From Halomonas sp. TD01 (lineage in GTDB: Bacteria > Pseudomonadota > Gammaproteobacteria > Pseudomonadales > Halomonadaceae), in assembly GCF_923868895.1 (NCBI RefSeq), contig NZ_OV350343.1, positions 2,604,001 to 2,668,000 on the forward strand: DNA of 64,000 nt, given 5' to 3'. Below are positions 10,501 through 18,445 of the stretch, one piece after another (position 1 is the stretch's first letter; each line of letters opens with the position of its first letter). The notes under the pieces were generated by a model that saw only the letters and a program-made list of their open reading frames with translations, searched no databases and was not told the origin of the DNA. The position numbers and the translations under genes were made by a program.

Positions 10501-10668
10501 GCTAACGCCTTCCAGCGAAAGTGAGACGTAAATAATCGGGATAGTGACGTCTGGATTGGCTTCCTTCGGAATCATCTGCCAGGCAGTCGTACCCGCCAGC
10601 AGCAGGCCGACCAGCAACAGCAGGGTGGTTCGTGTGTGGGTTAGCGCCGCATTAATCAACTGACGCAT
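7594..10668 (-). CDS. RND efflux transporter, inner-membrane permease subunit
   Basis: This 1024-residue protein has the AcrB/HAE layout: an N-terminal membrane helix, a porter loop, a block of helices (about 330-540), a second porter loop (about 560-840) and a final helical block. It would pump small hydrophobic or toxic compounds out of the cell using the proton gradient, with the adaptor encoded just upstream. The helix-4 motif reads GMLVDGAIVVSE where AcrB has two adjacent aspartates, and helix 10 reads GIVVNNNIVLID where AcrB has an essential lysine, so it belongs to a different RND clade. I chose ATG at 10668, which has an AGGAAGG ribosome site 5 bases away; a GTG at 10674 abuts that site. 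It overlaps the adaptor gene by 17 bases. Its final codons resemble the CCTCAC heptamer repeats found elsewhere in the window. Confidence 0.9.
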   Translation of the reverse strand: MRQLINAALTHTRTTLLLLVGLLLAGTTAWQMIPKEANPDVTIPIIYVSLSLEGVSPEDGERLLVRPMEQELRGIEGLRKFTAQSSEGHGSVTLEFDPGFDPDTALSDVRERVDIARSSLPDEADEPRVMEVNVSEFPVLSIGLSGELDTRERVTIARRLKEEIEGIADVLEVDIAGDREDLLEIVVDPLVLESYGVDFDTLFNQISRNNRLVAAGSLDTGAGRLALKVPGIIESLNDVMDMPVKVDGDQVVTFGDVAWILPTYKDPEGFARIDGQPAVVLEISKRAGANIIATIDAVRERFAQAGDLLPEQLRITTILDESVTVQNMLSELLNNVLTAVVLVLIVVVAVMGWRMALLVGLTIPGAFLTGILLVWAFGFTLNIVVLFALILVAGMLVDGAIVVSELADRHLHEGQSPHQAWLNAATRMSWPVIASTATTLAVFVPLLFWPGVVGQFMKYLPATVILCLLASLAMALVFLPTLGRLFTRTSPTATAEAGPIDESTSLGRGYRRVLGRLLQHPAWVLVFAVLLIALLYTGYARFNHGVDFFPNVEPDSAQVLVRARGDFSAKESDAILKRVENRLGSMGEVEALYARSFAVPDQQMGNDVIGMLQFQFVDWYQRRPARAILADMAERTQDLPGINLEFQEQDMGPGGGKPIVLEVSATDPDIANTGVDQITALMRELGGFTDIQDNRSLPGVEWQVKVNREAAARMGTDITTIGSAVQLLTTGLQVANYRPPTVTDEVDIRVRLPEHWRTLNQLERLTINTPRGQVPIAHFVEITPAPKVGTLNRIDGRRAITVEADLAPGYLADERLRALLDAGQGQLPDGLMVNVAGEQEDQQESMQFLISAFLIAIGLMALILVTQFNSYYQAALVLSAIVFSTAGVLMGLLITGQAFGIVMVGMGVIALAGIVVNNNIVLIDTYNELRGQGMTPTEAALEAGTLRLRPVLLTAITTVLGLMPMVLGINVNLFAPALGFNAPSAQWWTQMSSAIAGGLTFATALTLLLTPCMLVIGGKLRRET

Positions 10669-11743
10669 GACCACCTTCCTGGGTAGACACTGGTGCTACG
10701 GTTTCGCCTGGGCTGACTAAGCCTGCGCCCAGGGTGATCAACCGCACGGTGTTAGGTAAGCCGGTGACGTAGGCGCGTTCGGTATCGGCACTCACCAGCT
10801 CAATAGCCGTTTGGGCAACACGGTTATTCTCAACAACGTGTTTGATGGCTAGTTGGCCCTGATCATCCAGGCTAAAAAGAGCGGGTGATAGGGTATGCAC
10901 CTGGCGAGGAGGCAGCGTCACGGTGAATTCAGCGCTGCCGCCTGCTAAGCGTTGCCTTTCTGGATTGTCGAGCGTTACTTCGATATAGAACGTGCGAGTG
11001 GCTTCCTCTGCGCGGCTGCTAATGTAGGACACTTCACCGGAAAGCGAACGGCCGTTGAGCAGTCGCGCGGTGACCGGTAAGCCAACGCTTAACTCGCCGA
11101 TTTGCTGTTGGGCAACCCATGCTGTGCCGGTTAGTCGCCGATCGTCGATCAGTCGTGCCCACTCTTCGCCGGGCTGCAGTAAGTCGCCAAGCTCTACCTG
11201 GACGCGATCCAGCACGCCTTCAAAGGGAGCGGTTGGGCGGGTATCGCTTAACTGCTTTTCCAACTGAGCTACCTGGGCTGCGCTGGCGCTTAATGCACTT
11301 TGCAGGCGCAGCAGTTCTGGCTGAGAAATCAGCTCACGGCGGCGTAGGTTTTGGGCCCCCGCGTACTCTGACTCAGCAAGCGTTAACTCATCACGTGCCT
11401 GCTGTAAACGTTGGGGTAGCGCGTCGTTATCCAGTATCAGCAGTGTTTCGCCTCGGCTGACAGTTTCTCCTTGGGCCACCGGCTTTTCTGCGACATAGCC
11501 CATCACGTTGGCACGCAGCAGTGTTTCTCTTTCCGCGGTTAGCTGGCCTTGCAGCACATGCCTGGGAATATAGGGCGCGCTCTGTTGGGTGATCACTTCT
11601 ACGCGGGGTGTTGAGTCGCGTTCAGTGGAATTCACATCAGGCGGCGTGCTTTGAAAACGTTGGAAATCGCCAACCGCTAGCCATATCACAAGCGCCAGAA
11701 CCAGTAGACTAGCAAGCGCGTAAGAGTAGGGGATTCGTCGCAT
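10652..11743 (-). CDS. RND efflux periplasmic adaptor subunit (membrane fusion protein)
   Basis: This 363-residue protein has an N-terminal membrane anchor (about residues 7-25), then lipoyl halves around VMGYVAEKPVAQGETVSRGE, a short coiled-coil hairpin (about 105-165), a barrel domain (TGTAWVAQQQIGELSVG) and a membrane-proximal domain. Such adaptors bridge an RND pump to an outer-membrane channel. The gene is transcribed ahead of and overlaps the permease. No outer-membrane factor gene lies in this window, so the pair presumably borrows a TolC-like channel. The substrate cannot be told from the sequence. Confidence 0.88.
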   Translation of the reverse strand: MRRIPYSYALASLLVLALVIWLAVGDFQRFQSTPPDVNSTERDSTPRVEVITQQSAPYIPRHVLQGQLTAERETLLRANVMGYVAEKPVAQGETVSRGETLLILDNDALPQRLQQARDELTLAESEYAGAQNLRRRELISQPELLRLQSALSASAAQVAQLEKQLSDTRPTAPFEGVLDRVQVELGDLLQPGEEWARLIDDRRLTGTAWVAQQQIGELSVGLPVTARLLNGRSLSGEVSYISSRAEEATRTFYIEVTLDNPERQRLAGGSAEFTVTLPPRQVHTLSPALFSLDDQGQLAIKHVVENNRVAQTAIELVSADTERAYVTGLPNTVRLITLGAGLVSPGETVAPVSTQEGGHASVD

Positions 11744-11910
11744 GGGGTATTTATATCCGTATTAACCCAAAAAAATCACACAAGGTAAGTCATGCTGAGG
11801 GGGAAGTCATATTAAGAGTTAATGCTTATTGACCGACACACCATAGCGCAACTGGCGTTTGGCAGCGAGTACCAAGCCGCTGAGAGAATGGGTAGTAGTC
11901 TCATGTATGA

Positions 11911-11939
11911 TTGAGTTTTTGCACATCTGGGCATACCAT
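11911..11939 (+). promoter_or_regulatory. Possible sigma-70 promoter for mdh
   Basis: TTGAGT at 11911 and TACCAT at 11934 are separated by exactly 17 bases, each matching four of six consensus bases. They lie about 70 bases before the mdh start in an otherwise empty gap divergent from the RND operon. Found by eye only. Confidence 0.35.
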
Positions 11940-12011
11940 CTTTGCGTCTTGAGTTCTGTCGACCCACTCTCAGACGAGAACCCTCACTAGGCGAACCATC
12001 AAGGAGCAATG

Positions 12012-12986
12012 ATGAAAGATCCAGTACGTATTGCGATTACCGGCGGTGCCGGCCAGATCAGCTATTCTCTTATTTTCCGCATCGCCGCTGGCGATATGCT
12101 GGGGCCGGATCAGCCAGTCATTCTCCAGCTTCTCGAAATTCCCCAAGCCATGGACGCCTTGAATGGCGTTGTCATGGAAGTTAACGACTGTGCCTTCCCG
12201 CTGGTACAAGACATCGTTGCTACTGATGATCCGAACGTTGCCTTCAAAGATGCCGATTTCGCCTTGCTGGTAGGTGCACGTCCGCGTGGCCCAGGGATGG
12301 AGCGTAAAGATCTGCTAGAAGCCAACGCCGCGATCTTCTCTGTACAAGGTAAAGCGCTGAACGATCACGCTAGCCGTGATGTGCGCGTGCTGGTCGTCGG
12401 TAACCCGGCTAACACCAACGCATTGATTGCTTCTTGCAATGCGCCGGACCTCGATGCAGGTCAGTTCACCGCAATGACGCGTTTGGACCACAACCGTGCG
12501 CTGACGCAGCTGGCTCAGAAAACTGGCAAGCATGTGTCTGACGTTGACAGCATGATTATCTGGGGCAACCACAGTGCTACCCAGTACCCGGATCTGGCGC
12601 AGTGCAAAGTAGACGGCAAAGCTGCCTTTGATCTGGTCGAGCGTGACTGGTACGAAAACGACTTTATCCCGACAGTACAGCAGCGCGGCGCGGCGATTAT
12701 TAAAGCACGTGGCGCATCTTCTGCAGCGTCTGCGGCGTCTTCAGCGATTGACCACATGCGTGATTGGGCGCTGGGTTGCGATGGTATCGTTAGCATGGCG
12801 ATCCCGTCTGACGGCAGCTACGGCATTGAAGAAGGCATCATCTACTCCTACCCAGTCCGTTGTCAGGGTGGCAAGTATGAAATCGTTCAAGGTTTTGAGT
12901 TGGACGCGTTCAGCAAAGAGAAGATGCAGGCTACCGAGAAAGAACTGCGTGAAGAGCGCGCGGCCGTTGAGCACCTGCTCGGCTAA
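12012..12986 (+). CDS. mdh: Malate dehydrogenase (NAD-dependent)
   Basis: Mdh interconverts malate and oxaloacetate in the citric acid cycle. The 324-residue protein has the Rossmann motif [10 protein letters not shown] at 11-20, the arginine-bearing mobile loop [14 protein letters not shown] near 90, the VGNPANTNA strand near 130, TRLDHNRAL, and the catalytic histidine in [11 protein letters not shown] near 188. It is of the cytosolic-type (324-328 residue) MDH group common in pseudomonads and Burkholderia rather than the 312-residue E. coli type. AAGGAG is 5 bases before the ATG at 12012; the ATG at 12009 is too close to it. It is monocistronic with a strong terminator at 13052. Confidence 0.95.
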   Translation: MKDPVRIAITGGAGQISYSLIFRIAAGDMLGPDQPVILQLLEIPQAMDALNGVVMEVNDCAFPLVQDIVATDDPNVAFKDADFALLVGARPRGPGMERKDLLEANAAIFSVQGKALNDHASRDVRVLVVGNPANTNALIASCNAPDLDAGQFTAMTRLDHNRALTQLAQKTGKHVSDVDSMIIWGNHSATQYPDLAQCKVDGKAAFDLVERDWYENDFIPTVQQRGAAIIKARGASSAASAASSAIDHMRDWALGCDGIVSMAIPSDGSYGIEEGIIYSYPVRCQGGKYEIVQGFELDAFSKEKMQATEKELREERAAVEHLLG

Positions 12987-13006
12987 GCACGCCTGCTGGC
13001 GTTCTT

Positions 13007-13035
13007 AGAACGGTTTTGAGAACAGTTTTAAGAAC
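13007..13035 (+). repeat. Short AGAACnGTTTT direct repeats after mdh
   Basis: Two 12-base units, AGAACGGTTTTG and AGAACAGTTTTA, and a third partial AGAAC lie between the mdh stop and its terminator. The same core recurs as a 14-base tandem array upstream of ptsP at 15096. Confidence 0.6.
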
Positions 13036-13051
13036 AATGCCCAGTAATGCG

Positions 13052-13086
13052 AAACCCCGCAGGCTTAATGCTTGCGGGGTTTTTTT
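13052..13086 (+). terminator. Rho-independent terminator after mdh
   Basis: AAACCCCGCA pairs perfectly with TGCGGGGTTT across an 11-base loop and is followed directly by a T run. It ends the mdh transcript just before a large repeat array. Confidence 0.9.
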
Positions 13087-13110
13087 ATTGGGCGGTGCCG
13101 CTTTTCAGTT

Positions 13111-13740
13111 CGCGGGTGCCTCATTTGCACGTGCCTCGCAAGATGCGTTACCACGCGCTACGTTTGCAACGTATTGAATTAACGGGTTTGTAGCGCGGTG
13201 TAAGCGTCAGCGCACCCGCGGGGCAGAGCCATAGTCGTTCGCGGGTGCCTCATTTGCACGTGCCGCGCAAGATGCGTTACCACGCGCTACGTTTGCAACG
13301 TATTGAATTAACGGGTTTGTAGCGCGGTGTAAGCGTCAGCGCACCCGCGGGGCAGAGCCATAGCCATTCGCGGGTGCCTCATTTGCTCGTGCCTCGCAAG
13401 ATGCGTTACCACGCGCTACGTTTCAACGTATTGAATTAACGGGTTTGTAGCGCGGTGTAAGCGTCAGCGCACCCGCGGGGCAGAGCCATAGCCGTTCGCG
13501 GGTGCCTCATTTGCTCGTGCCTCGCAAGATGCGTTACCACGCGCTACGTTTCAACGTATTGAATTAACGGGTTTGTAGCGCGGTGTAAGCGTCAGCGCAC
13601 CCGCGGGGCAGTGCCATAGCCGTTCGCGGGTGCCTCATTTGCTCGTTCCTCGCAAGATGCGTTACCACGCGCTACGTTTGCAACGTATTGAATTAACGGG
13701 TTTGTAGCGCGGCGTAAGCGTCAGCGCACCCGCGGGGCAG
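13111..13740 (+). repeat. Tandem REP-like array, about 129-bp period, five copies
   Basis: Units begin at 13111, 13240, 13369, 13497 and 13625. Each reads CGCGGGTGCCTCATTTG ... ACCACGCGCTACG, a linker with CAACGTATTGAATTAACGGG, then GTAGCGCGGTGTAAGCGTCA ... GCACCCGCGGGG and a short CAGAGCCATAG linker. It is the same two-arm family as at 6931 but with its own linkers, so each array seems to have expanded locally. It fills the gap between the convergent mdh and HAD genes, ending 8 bases from the HAD stop. Confidence 0.92.
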
Positions 13741-13745
13741 TTGGC

Positions 13746-14402
13746 TCAATCCCGCAAGCTCATAATACGCCATTGGCGTTCTTCGGCCACTTGGCGAAGA
13801 GTGTCGTCGGGGTCGACGGCTACTGGGTGCTCCACTTGTTCAAGCAGGGGAAGGTCGTTGTGGGAGTCGCTGTAAAACCATGCGCCGTCCATGGTGAACT
13901 CTTGGCCCTCAAGCCACTGCTTTAAGCGGGTCACTTTGCCTTCGCGGTAGCTGGGAGTGCCCGCTACACGGCCAGTGTAGCGGCCATCGGCTATTTCCGG
14001 TTCAACGGCAATCAAGGCGTCAACGCCCAAGCGGTCGGCGATGGGGGCGGTAATAAAGCGATTAGTCGCGGTAATGATCAGCAGCGTATCGCCTTTTGTA
14101 CGGTGCCGGGCCAACAGTTCTTCTGCTTTAGGCAAGATATTCGGCTCGATTTTGCTGGCCATAAACTGCTGGTGCCAAGCAGCTAACTGCTCTGGCGTGT
14201 TTTCAGCCAGTGGCTTCAATGCCATTTCCAAAAAGGCCGCCATATCTAACGTGCCTGCGTTGTAGTCGGCCATAAAGCGCTCATTGGCCTCGCGGTAGGC
14301 AATTGGATCAACTGCCCCCTGTTCGAGCAAAAACTCGCCCCAGGCATGATCGCTGTCGATGGATATCAGCGTATTATCCAAATCGAAAATAGCCAGACTC
14401 AC
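13746..14402 (-). CDS. HAD superfamily phosphatase, subfamily IB
   Basis: The 218-residue protein begins with the HAD nucleophile motif FDLDNTLIS (Asp7, Asp9), has a threonine motif in LLIITATNRF near 110, a Lys in the REGKVTRLKQWL stretch near 155, and the acidic motif YSDSHNDLPLL near 180. It removes phosphate from a small cytosolic metabolite. It sits divergently from rppH-ptsP, the same position as the Pseudomonas aeruginosa gene PA0335, which from memory has been reported to be a histidinol-phosphate phosphatase; that function is possible here but is inference. A serine phosphatase-like role is the main alternative. Confidence 0.85.
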   Translation of the reverse strand: MSLAIFDLDNTLISIDSDHAWGEFLLEQGAVDPIAYREANERFMADYNAGTLDMAAFLEMALKPLAENTPEQLAAWHQQFMASKIEPNILPKAEELLARHRTKGDTLLIITATNRFITAPIADRLGVDALIAVEPEIADGRYTGRVAGTPSYREGKVTRLKQWLEGQEFTMDGAWFYSDSHNDLPLLEQVEHPVAVDPDDTLRQVAEERQWRIMSLRD

Positions 14403-14577
14403 GGCGCTCCCCTTATGGTTAAGTTGGTCGTCAATATTGGTCGTTAGCGATGGTTCGCAAAGCGGCGGATTATCGCAGAGTCACCTTGGTTTAACCACTT
14501 AGCGTTATATTGTATTGATACGCTTGTCTCCCTTGTGGAAAAATGGGGACAACTGAAAATTTATTAAGGTGATGTCC

Positions 14578-15075
14578 GTGATCGACGCTGACGGCTTTCG
14601 CCCCAATGTTGGCATTATTATTGCCAATAGCCAGGGGCAGCTGCTTTGGGCGCGTCGTGTAGGGCAAAACGCGTGGCAGTTTCCCCAGGGAGGCATCAAG
14701 GCAAACGAAACACCACATCAAGCGCTTTTTCGCGAGCTTTTTGAGGAGATCGGTCTAACCGCCGACGATGTTGATATTGTCGCTTGTACCCGGGGATGGC
14801 TGCGCTATCGTCTACCACGACGCATGATTCGCACCCACTCACGGCCGGTTTGTATCGGCCAAAAGCAGAAGTGGTTTTTACTCAAGATTCGCTGCCAAGA
14901 AAATCGAATCTGCATGACGGCAACGCCTAAACCCGAATTTGATGGTTGGCGATGGGTAAGTTACTGGTACCCACTAGGGCAAGTGGTGCCGTTCAAACGT
15001 GAGGTATATCGGCGCGCGCTACGGGAGCTTTCTCCTCGCGTTCAGCGCTTGGCGCAACAAGATAACGATGGATAA
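14578..15075 (+). CDS. rppH: RNA pyrophosphohydrolase (Nudix)
   Basis: RppH removes pyrophosphate from the 5' end of mRNAs, which starts RNase E-dependent decay. The 165-residue protein has the Nudix box at residues 38-60 ([13 protein letters not shown] then [10 protein letters not shown]) and the family-specific [24 protein letters not shown] and [14 protein letters not shown] stretches. I chose GTG at 14578, which gives the N-terminus [12 protein letters not shown] exactly as in known RppH and has AAGGTGA 6 bases upstream; an ATG at 14572 would add two residues. It is followed by ptsP, as in related genomes. Confidence 0.94.
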   Translation: MIDADGFRPNVGIIIANSQGQLLWARRVGQNAWQFPQGGIKANETPHQALFRELFEEIGLTADDVDIVACTRGWLRYRLPRRMIRTHSRPVCIGQKQKWFLLKIRCQENRICMTATPKPEFDGWRWVSYWYPLGQVVPFKREVYRRALRELSPRVQRLAQQDNDG

Positions 15076-15095
15076 CGTGCACTCCACTGTTTTGC

Positions 15096-15165
15096 AAGAA
15101 CCGTTTTGAAAGAACCGTTTTGAAAGAACCGTTTTGAAAGAACCGTTTTGAAGGAACTGTTCTAA
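15096..15165 (+). repeat. 14-bp tandem repeat between rppH and ptsP
   Basis: Four perfect copies of AAGAACCGTTTTGA start at 15096, 15110, 15124 and 15138, and a fifth degenerate copy ends at 15165. The unit is not a multiple of three and the tract lies in the untranslated gap about 50 bases before the ptsP start. Copy number could vary by slippage and change the ptsP leader. Confidence 0.9.
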
Positions 15166-15212
15166 GTAAACAGTGACAGCTGGCCGAAAATCCCTCAGCG
15201 AGGCAAATAATA

Positions 15213-17492
15213 GTGAATAGAAAAACGTCCATGCTTGAGGTGCTGCGACGCGTTATTCAAGAAGTGAATGGCGCAAGAAACCTCGACGCCGCGCTGTCAA
15301 CGATGGTACGCCGCATACGCAAGGCCATGCAGACTGATGTGTGCTCCTTCTATTTATATGACAAGGAGCTTGAGTCACTCGTATTAATGGAAACGATAGG
15401 CCTACGTACTCAAGCGGTAGGTCGCGTCGTGCTACCGCTAGGTGAAGGCCTAGTGGGGTTGGTTGCTAAGCGCAGCGAACCGCTTAACTTAGAAGATGCT
15501 CAGTCCCACTCCCACTTCCGCTATTTTGAAGCAACCGGTGAAGAGCGCTATTCCAGCTTCTTGGGGGTGCCGATTATTCATCAGCGCCTCATGTTGGGCG
15601 TTTTAGTCGTACAGCAAGCCGAAAAACGTCAGTATGACGATGAAGATGAAGCTTTCCTTGTCACCATGGCTGCCCAGTTGGCAGGCGTACTGGCCCACGC
15701 GCTTGCTACCGGCAACCTTTCACGGCCTGCGCTTCCGGGTGGTCAGGCCATGTTTAAAGGCGTGGCGGCTTCCCCAGGTATGTCCATAGGTGAAGCGGTA
15801 GTGATTACGCCGCCCGCTGACCTGAACAGCGTACCCGACCTTATTCCCAGCGACCAAGATTACGAAGTTGCACGATTAAAAGAAGCCATTGGCAAAACAC
15901 GCGATGAAATTCGCGCAGCGGCAGAGCGCTTGGTTAATCGTATTTCTTCCCAAGAGCTGGCGCTATTTGACGTTTATCAGCAAATGCTTGGCGAAGCGGC
16001 GCTCTCTGAAGAAGTTGAAAAGCGTATTCGTGAAGGGCAGTGGGCTCCTGGGGCATTAGCCGATGTGGTGCGCCGCCATGTGCAATACCTTGAGCGCGTA
16101 GACGACGACTATTTGCGTGAGCGGGCGGCAGATATTCGCGATCTTGGTCGCCGTGTGCTGGCGCATCTTCAAGAAGACACGCCTTCCACGCCAGAAACCT
16201 ATCCAGAAAACGCCATTTTGGTAGGTGATGAAATTAGCGTTGCCATGCTTGGAGAAGTGCCAAGAGACAAGCTAAAAGGCTTGGTGTCCGTGCGTGGCTC
16301 GAGTACCTCACATGTTGCGATTGTAGCCCGCGCCATGGGTATTCCTACGGTACTTGGGATGGTGGATCTCCCGTTGCCGCGCTTAAACGGCGCGCCGGTA
16401 GTGCTTGATGGCCACCGGGGGCGGCTATTTGTGCGCCCAGCGCCAGAGCTAAGAACCCGCTACGAAAGCTTGATTGCCGAAGAAACCGCGCTGAGTGAGC
16501 TACTGGAGCACGAGCAAGACCTGCCCAGTGAAACGCCAGATGGCCATGCCATGCCGCTAATGGTTAACACCGGTCTGGCGGTTGATGCCTCGGCGTTGCT
16601 GAAAAGCCGTATCGGCGGCGTAGGCCTATACCGCACCGAAGTGCCATTTATGATTACCGAGCGCTTCCCCGGTGAGAAAGAACAAATGCGCATGTACCGC
16701 GAGCAGTTAGAAGGCTTTTCGCCACTGCCGGTGGTAATGCGAACGCTGGATATCGGCGGCGATAAAGACCTTCCCTATTTTCCCATTGAAGAAGCTAATC
16801 CATTCTTGGGCTGGCGGGGAATGCGGGTAACCCTCGATCATCCAGAAGTATTGATGGTGCAGCTGCGTGCCATGCTGAAAGCGTCGCATGATTTGAATAA
16901 TCTCTACGTGCTCTTCCCGATGATTACCAATGTGGAAGAGGTCGACGAAGCGATTCGTCTGCTGGATCGTGCCATTCTTGAGCTAGGCGAAGAAGGTATT
17001 GTTGTCGAACGGCCTAAAGTAGGCGTAATGATTGAAGTGCCTGCGACTATTTATCAAATGGATGCGCTGGCGAAACGGGTCGATTTCTTCTCGGTAGGCA
17101 GTAACGACCTTACCCAATATTTGCTCGCGGTAGATCGCAATAATCCTCGCGTCTCTAGCCTGTACGATGCGTTGCACCCAGCGCTGCTAGGCGCGCTGCA
17201 AGAGCTCGCTCAGGATGCTACTCGGCTAGAAAAGCCTATATCGCTTTGCGGCGAATTAGCAGGTGACCCCGCTGGTGCGCTGCTATTAATGGCCATGGGA
17301 TTCACCAGCCTTTCTATGAATGCCCCTAGTTTGCCCCGAGTGCGGGCTGCTATTCGCCGAGTGTCGATGCAAGATGCACAAACGCTGCTTAAAGAGATCA
17401 TGGATCTGGATACACCAGCATTAGTGCATGAACACCTCAATCAGCGTATGGATGAGTGGCAGCTTTCACACTTAATGCCACCACGAGATTAA
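15213..17492 (+). CDS. ptsP: Phosphoenolpyruvate-protein phosphotransferase EI-Ntr
   Basis: PtsP is the first enzyme of the nitrogen-related phosphotransferase chain: it takes phosphate from phosphoenolpyruvate and passes it to NPr (PtsO), sensing glutamine and alpha-ketoglutarate through its GAF domain. The 759-residue protein has the GAF domain at about 1-165, the HPr-binding/N domain at 175-300, the phospho-histidine domain with GSSTSHVAI (His367), and the PEP-binding barrel (GGVGLYRTEVPFM, LDIGGDKDLPYF, FSVGSNDLTQY and the Cys of SLCGELAGDP). Start GTG at 15213 has GAGG 9 bases upstream; ATG 15231 is an alternative close to the E. coli start. It is a regulator rather than a sugar transporter component. 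Confidence 0.95.
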   Translation: MNRKTSMLEVLRRVIQEVNGARNLDAALSTMVRRIRKAMQTDVCSFYLYDKELESLVLMETIGLRTQAVGRVVLPLGEGLVGLVAKRSEPLNLEDAQSHSHFRYFEATGEERYSSFLGVPIIHQRLMLGVLVVQQAEKRQYDDEDEAFLVTMAAQLAGVLAHALATGNLSRPALPGGQAMFKGVAASPGMSIGEAVVITPPADLNSVPDLIPSDQDYEVARLKEAIGKTRDEIRAAAERLVNRISSQELALFDVYQQMLGEAALSEEVEKRIREGQWAPGALADVVRRHVQYLERVDDDYLRERAADIRDLGRRVLAHLQEDTPSTPETYPENAILVGDEISVAMLGEVPRDKLKGLVSVRGSSTSHVAIVARAMGIPTVLGMVDLPLPRLNGAPVVLDGHRGRLFVRPAPELRTRYESLIAEETALSELLEHEQDLPSETPDGHAMPLMVNTGLAVDASALLKSRIGGVGLYRTEVPFMITERFPGEKEQMRMYREQLEGFSPLPVVMRTLDIGGDKDLPYFPIEEANPFLGWRGMRVTLDHPEVLMVQLRAMLKASHDLNNLYVLFPMITNVEEVDEAIRLLDRAILELGEEGIVVERPKVGVMIEVPATIYQMDALAKRVDFFSVGSNDLTQYLLAVDRNNPRVSSLYDALHPALLGALQELAQDATRLEKPISLCGELAGDPAGALLLMAMGFTSLSMNAPSLPRVRAAIRRVSMQDAQTLLKEIMDLDTPALVHEHLNQRMDEWQLSHLMPPRD

Positions 17493-17500
17493 TGCTGGGG

Positions 17501-18280
17501 CTAATTGAGTGCTAGGGGGCAGGGTGTTGTCAATGTGGTTTCTCCCTCAAAACGACCGAGTGGTCCAAACCGCTGCTCGGTAATTTTTACCTGCCTCTGG
17601 TGGTTTAGCGTTAGCCAAGTGGTTGCCCGGGTGCCGTAATGTTCACCAACAATAAACGCGGAAGAGAGCTGGCGCTCTAGCGTTAAACCCACCCCGGTAT
17701 CCGGTAGCTGCTCATCAGGTGCGGTTTGCGAATCATGCAGCGCATGCTGCGTCGCGGTCTGCCACTGTTCGTCGGCGCTGTTTAACAAGGCGTCGCGAAC
17801 CAGGTTCAATTTTGGCCAGGGAGTATTAAGGGTGGCGTTTGACAAGCCATGAACCCCAGGTGGGATTCGGGTAAGTACTACCCCATGACGGCCGCGGTGC
17901 AAGTGCCACATGTGGTGTTGTGTGGCAACCAACAGATTAAATCCGGCATAGCGGTGGGCGGTCGTGCGTTCCTGTGCTTTAAGCCATGCCTCTACATCGT
18001 TGCTTTGTAAGACGCTCGCAACGAGTTCGCCTCGGCTCGGCGCGTTGGCCGGCGTCGCCAGCGCGGGGTCACGCACATTAGTCAATGCTGCGACAACGCC
18101 TTGAGAGTTGGCGGCTAACCATGTACCACCAGCTTCCAAGTCGCGTCCTCCCAGCAAAGCAGGGTACTCTTCCCAATGAGCAAGAGGAGCCGTAGGCCGC
18201 TGATGGAACTCATCCCGGTTACCTGCCAAGCGCAATGGTATTGAAGAGCCAGGAGACCAAGAAAAAGTGATTAAGCACAT
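17501..18280 (-). CDS. NRDE/TANGO2 family protein
   Basis: The 259-residue protein starts MCLITFSW and carries the family motif AGNRDEFHQRPT near 20-31, then GGRDLEAGGTWLAAN and ALTNVRDP. In this family Cys2 is exposed after Met removal, as in N-terminal nucleophile amidohydrolases; the biochemical role is not settled (the human homologue TANGO2 is linked to heme or lipid handling). I chose the start at 18280 so that Met-Cys is N-terminal; an upstream in-frame start would add 11 residues and bury the conserved Cys. It is convergent with ptsP, ending 8 bases from its stop. Confidence 0.85.
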   Translation of the reverse strand: MCLITFSWSPGSSIPLRLAGNRDEFHQRPTAPLAHWEEYPALLGGRDLEAGGTWLAANSQGVVAALTNVRDPALATPANAPSRGELVASVLQSNDVEAWLKAQERTTAHRYAGFNLLVATQHHMWHLHRGRHGVVLTRIPPGVHGLSNATLNTPWPKLNLVRDALLNSADEQWQTATQHALHDSQTAPDEQLPDTGVGLTLERQLSSAFIVGEHYGTRATTWLTLNHQRQVKITEQRFGPLGRFEGETTLTTPCPLALN

Positions 18281-18445
18281 AAATAAGGCTCGCGAATAGT
18301 AACAGGAAACCAATCAGCCAGTGTGGTATGACAGTATTGATGCGTAGACATACACTTAACATTAATATAAATATGCTTAGCCATGCTATGGCTGCCAACA
18401 TGTTAAGGCGTAATATTTAAGAAGCCACCTAGGAAGGCGCACACT

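Noticed and set aside
11812-12009. Minus-strand 65-codon frame in the RND-mdh gap
   Set aside because: Covers the likely mdh promoter and ribosome site, with no recognisable domain.
18219-18401. Minus-strand 60-codon hydrophobic frame (two membrane-like segments) upstream of the NRDE gene
   Set aside because: It overlaps the NRDE start by about 60 bases, has no ribosome site, and part of it is read from coding DNA in another frame. A real small membrane protein cannot be excluded.
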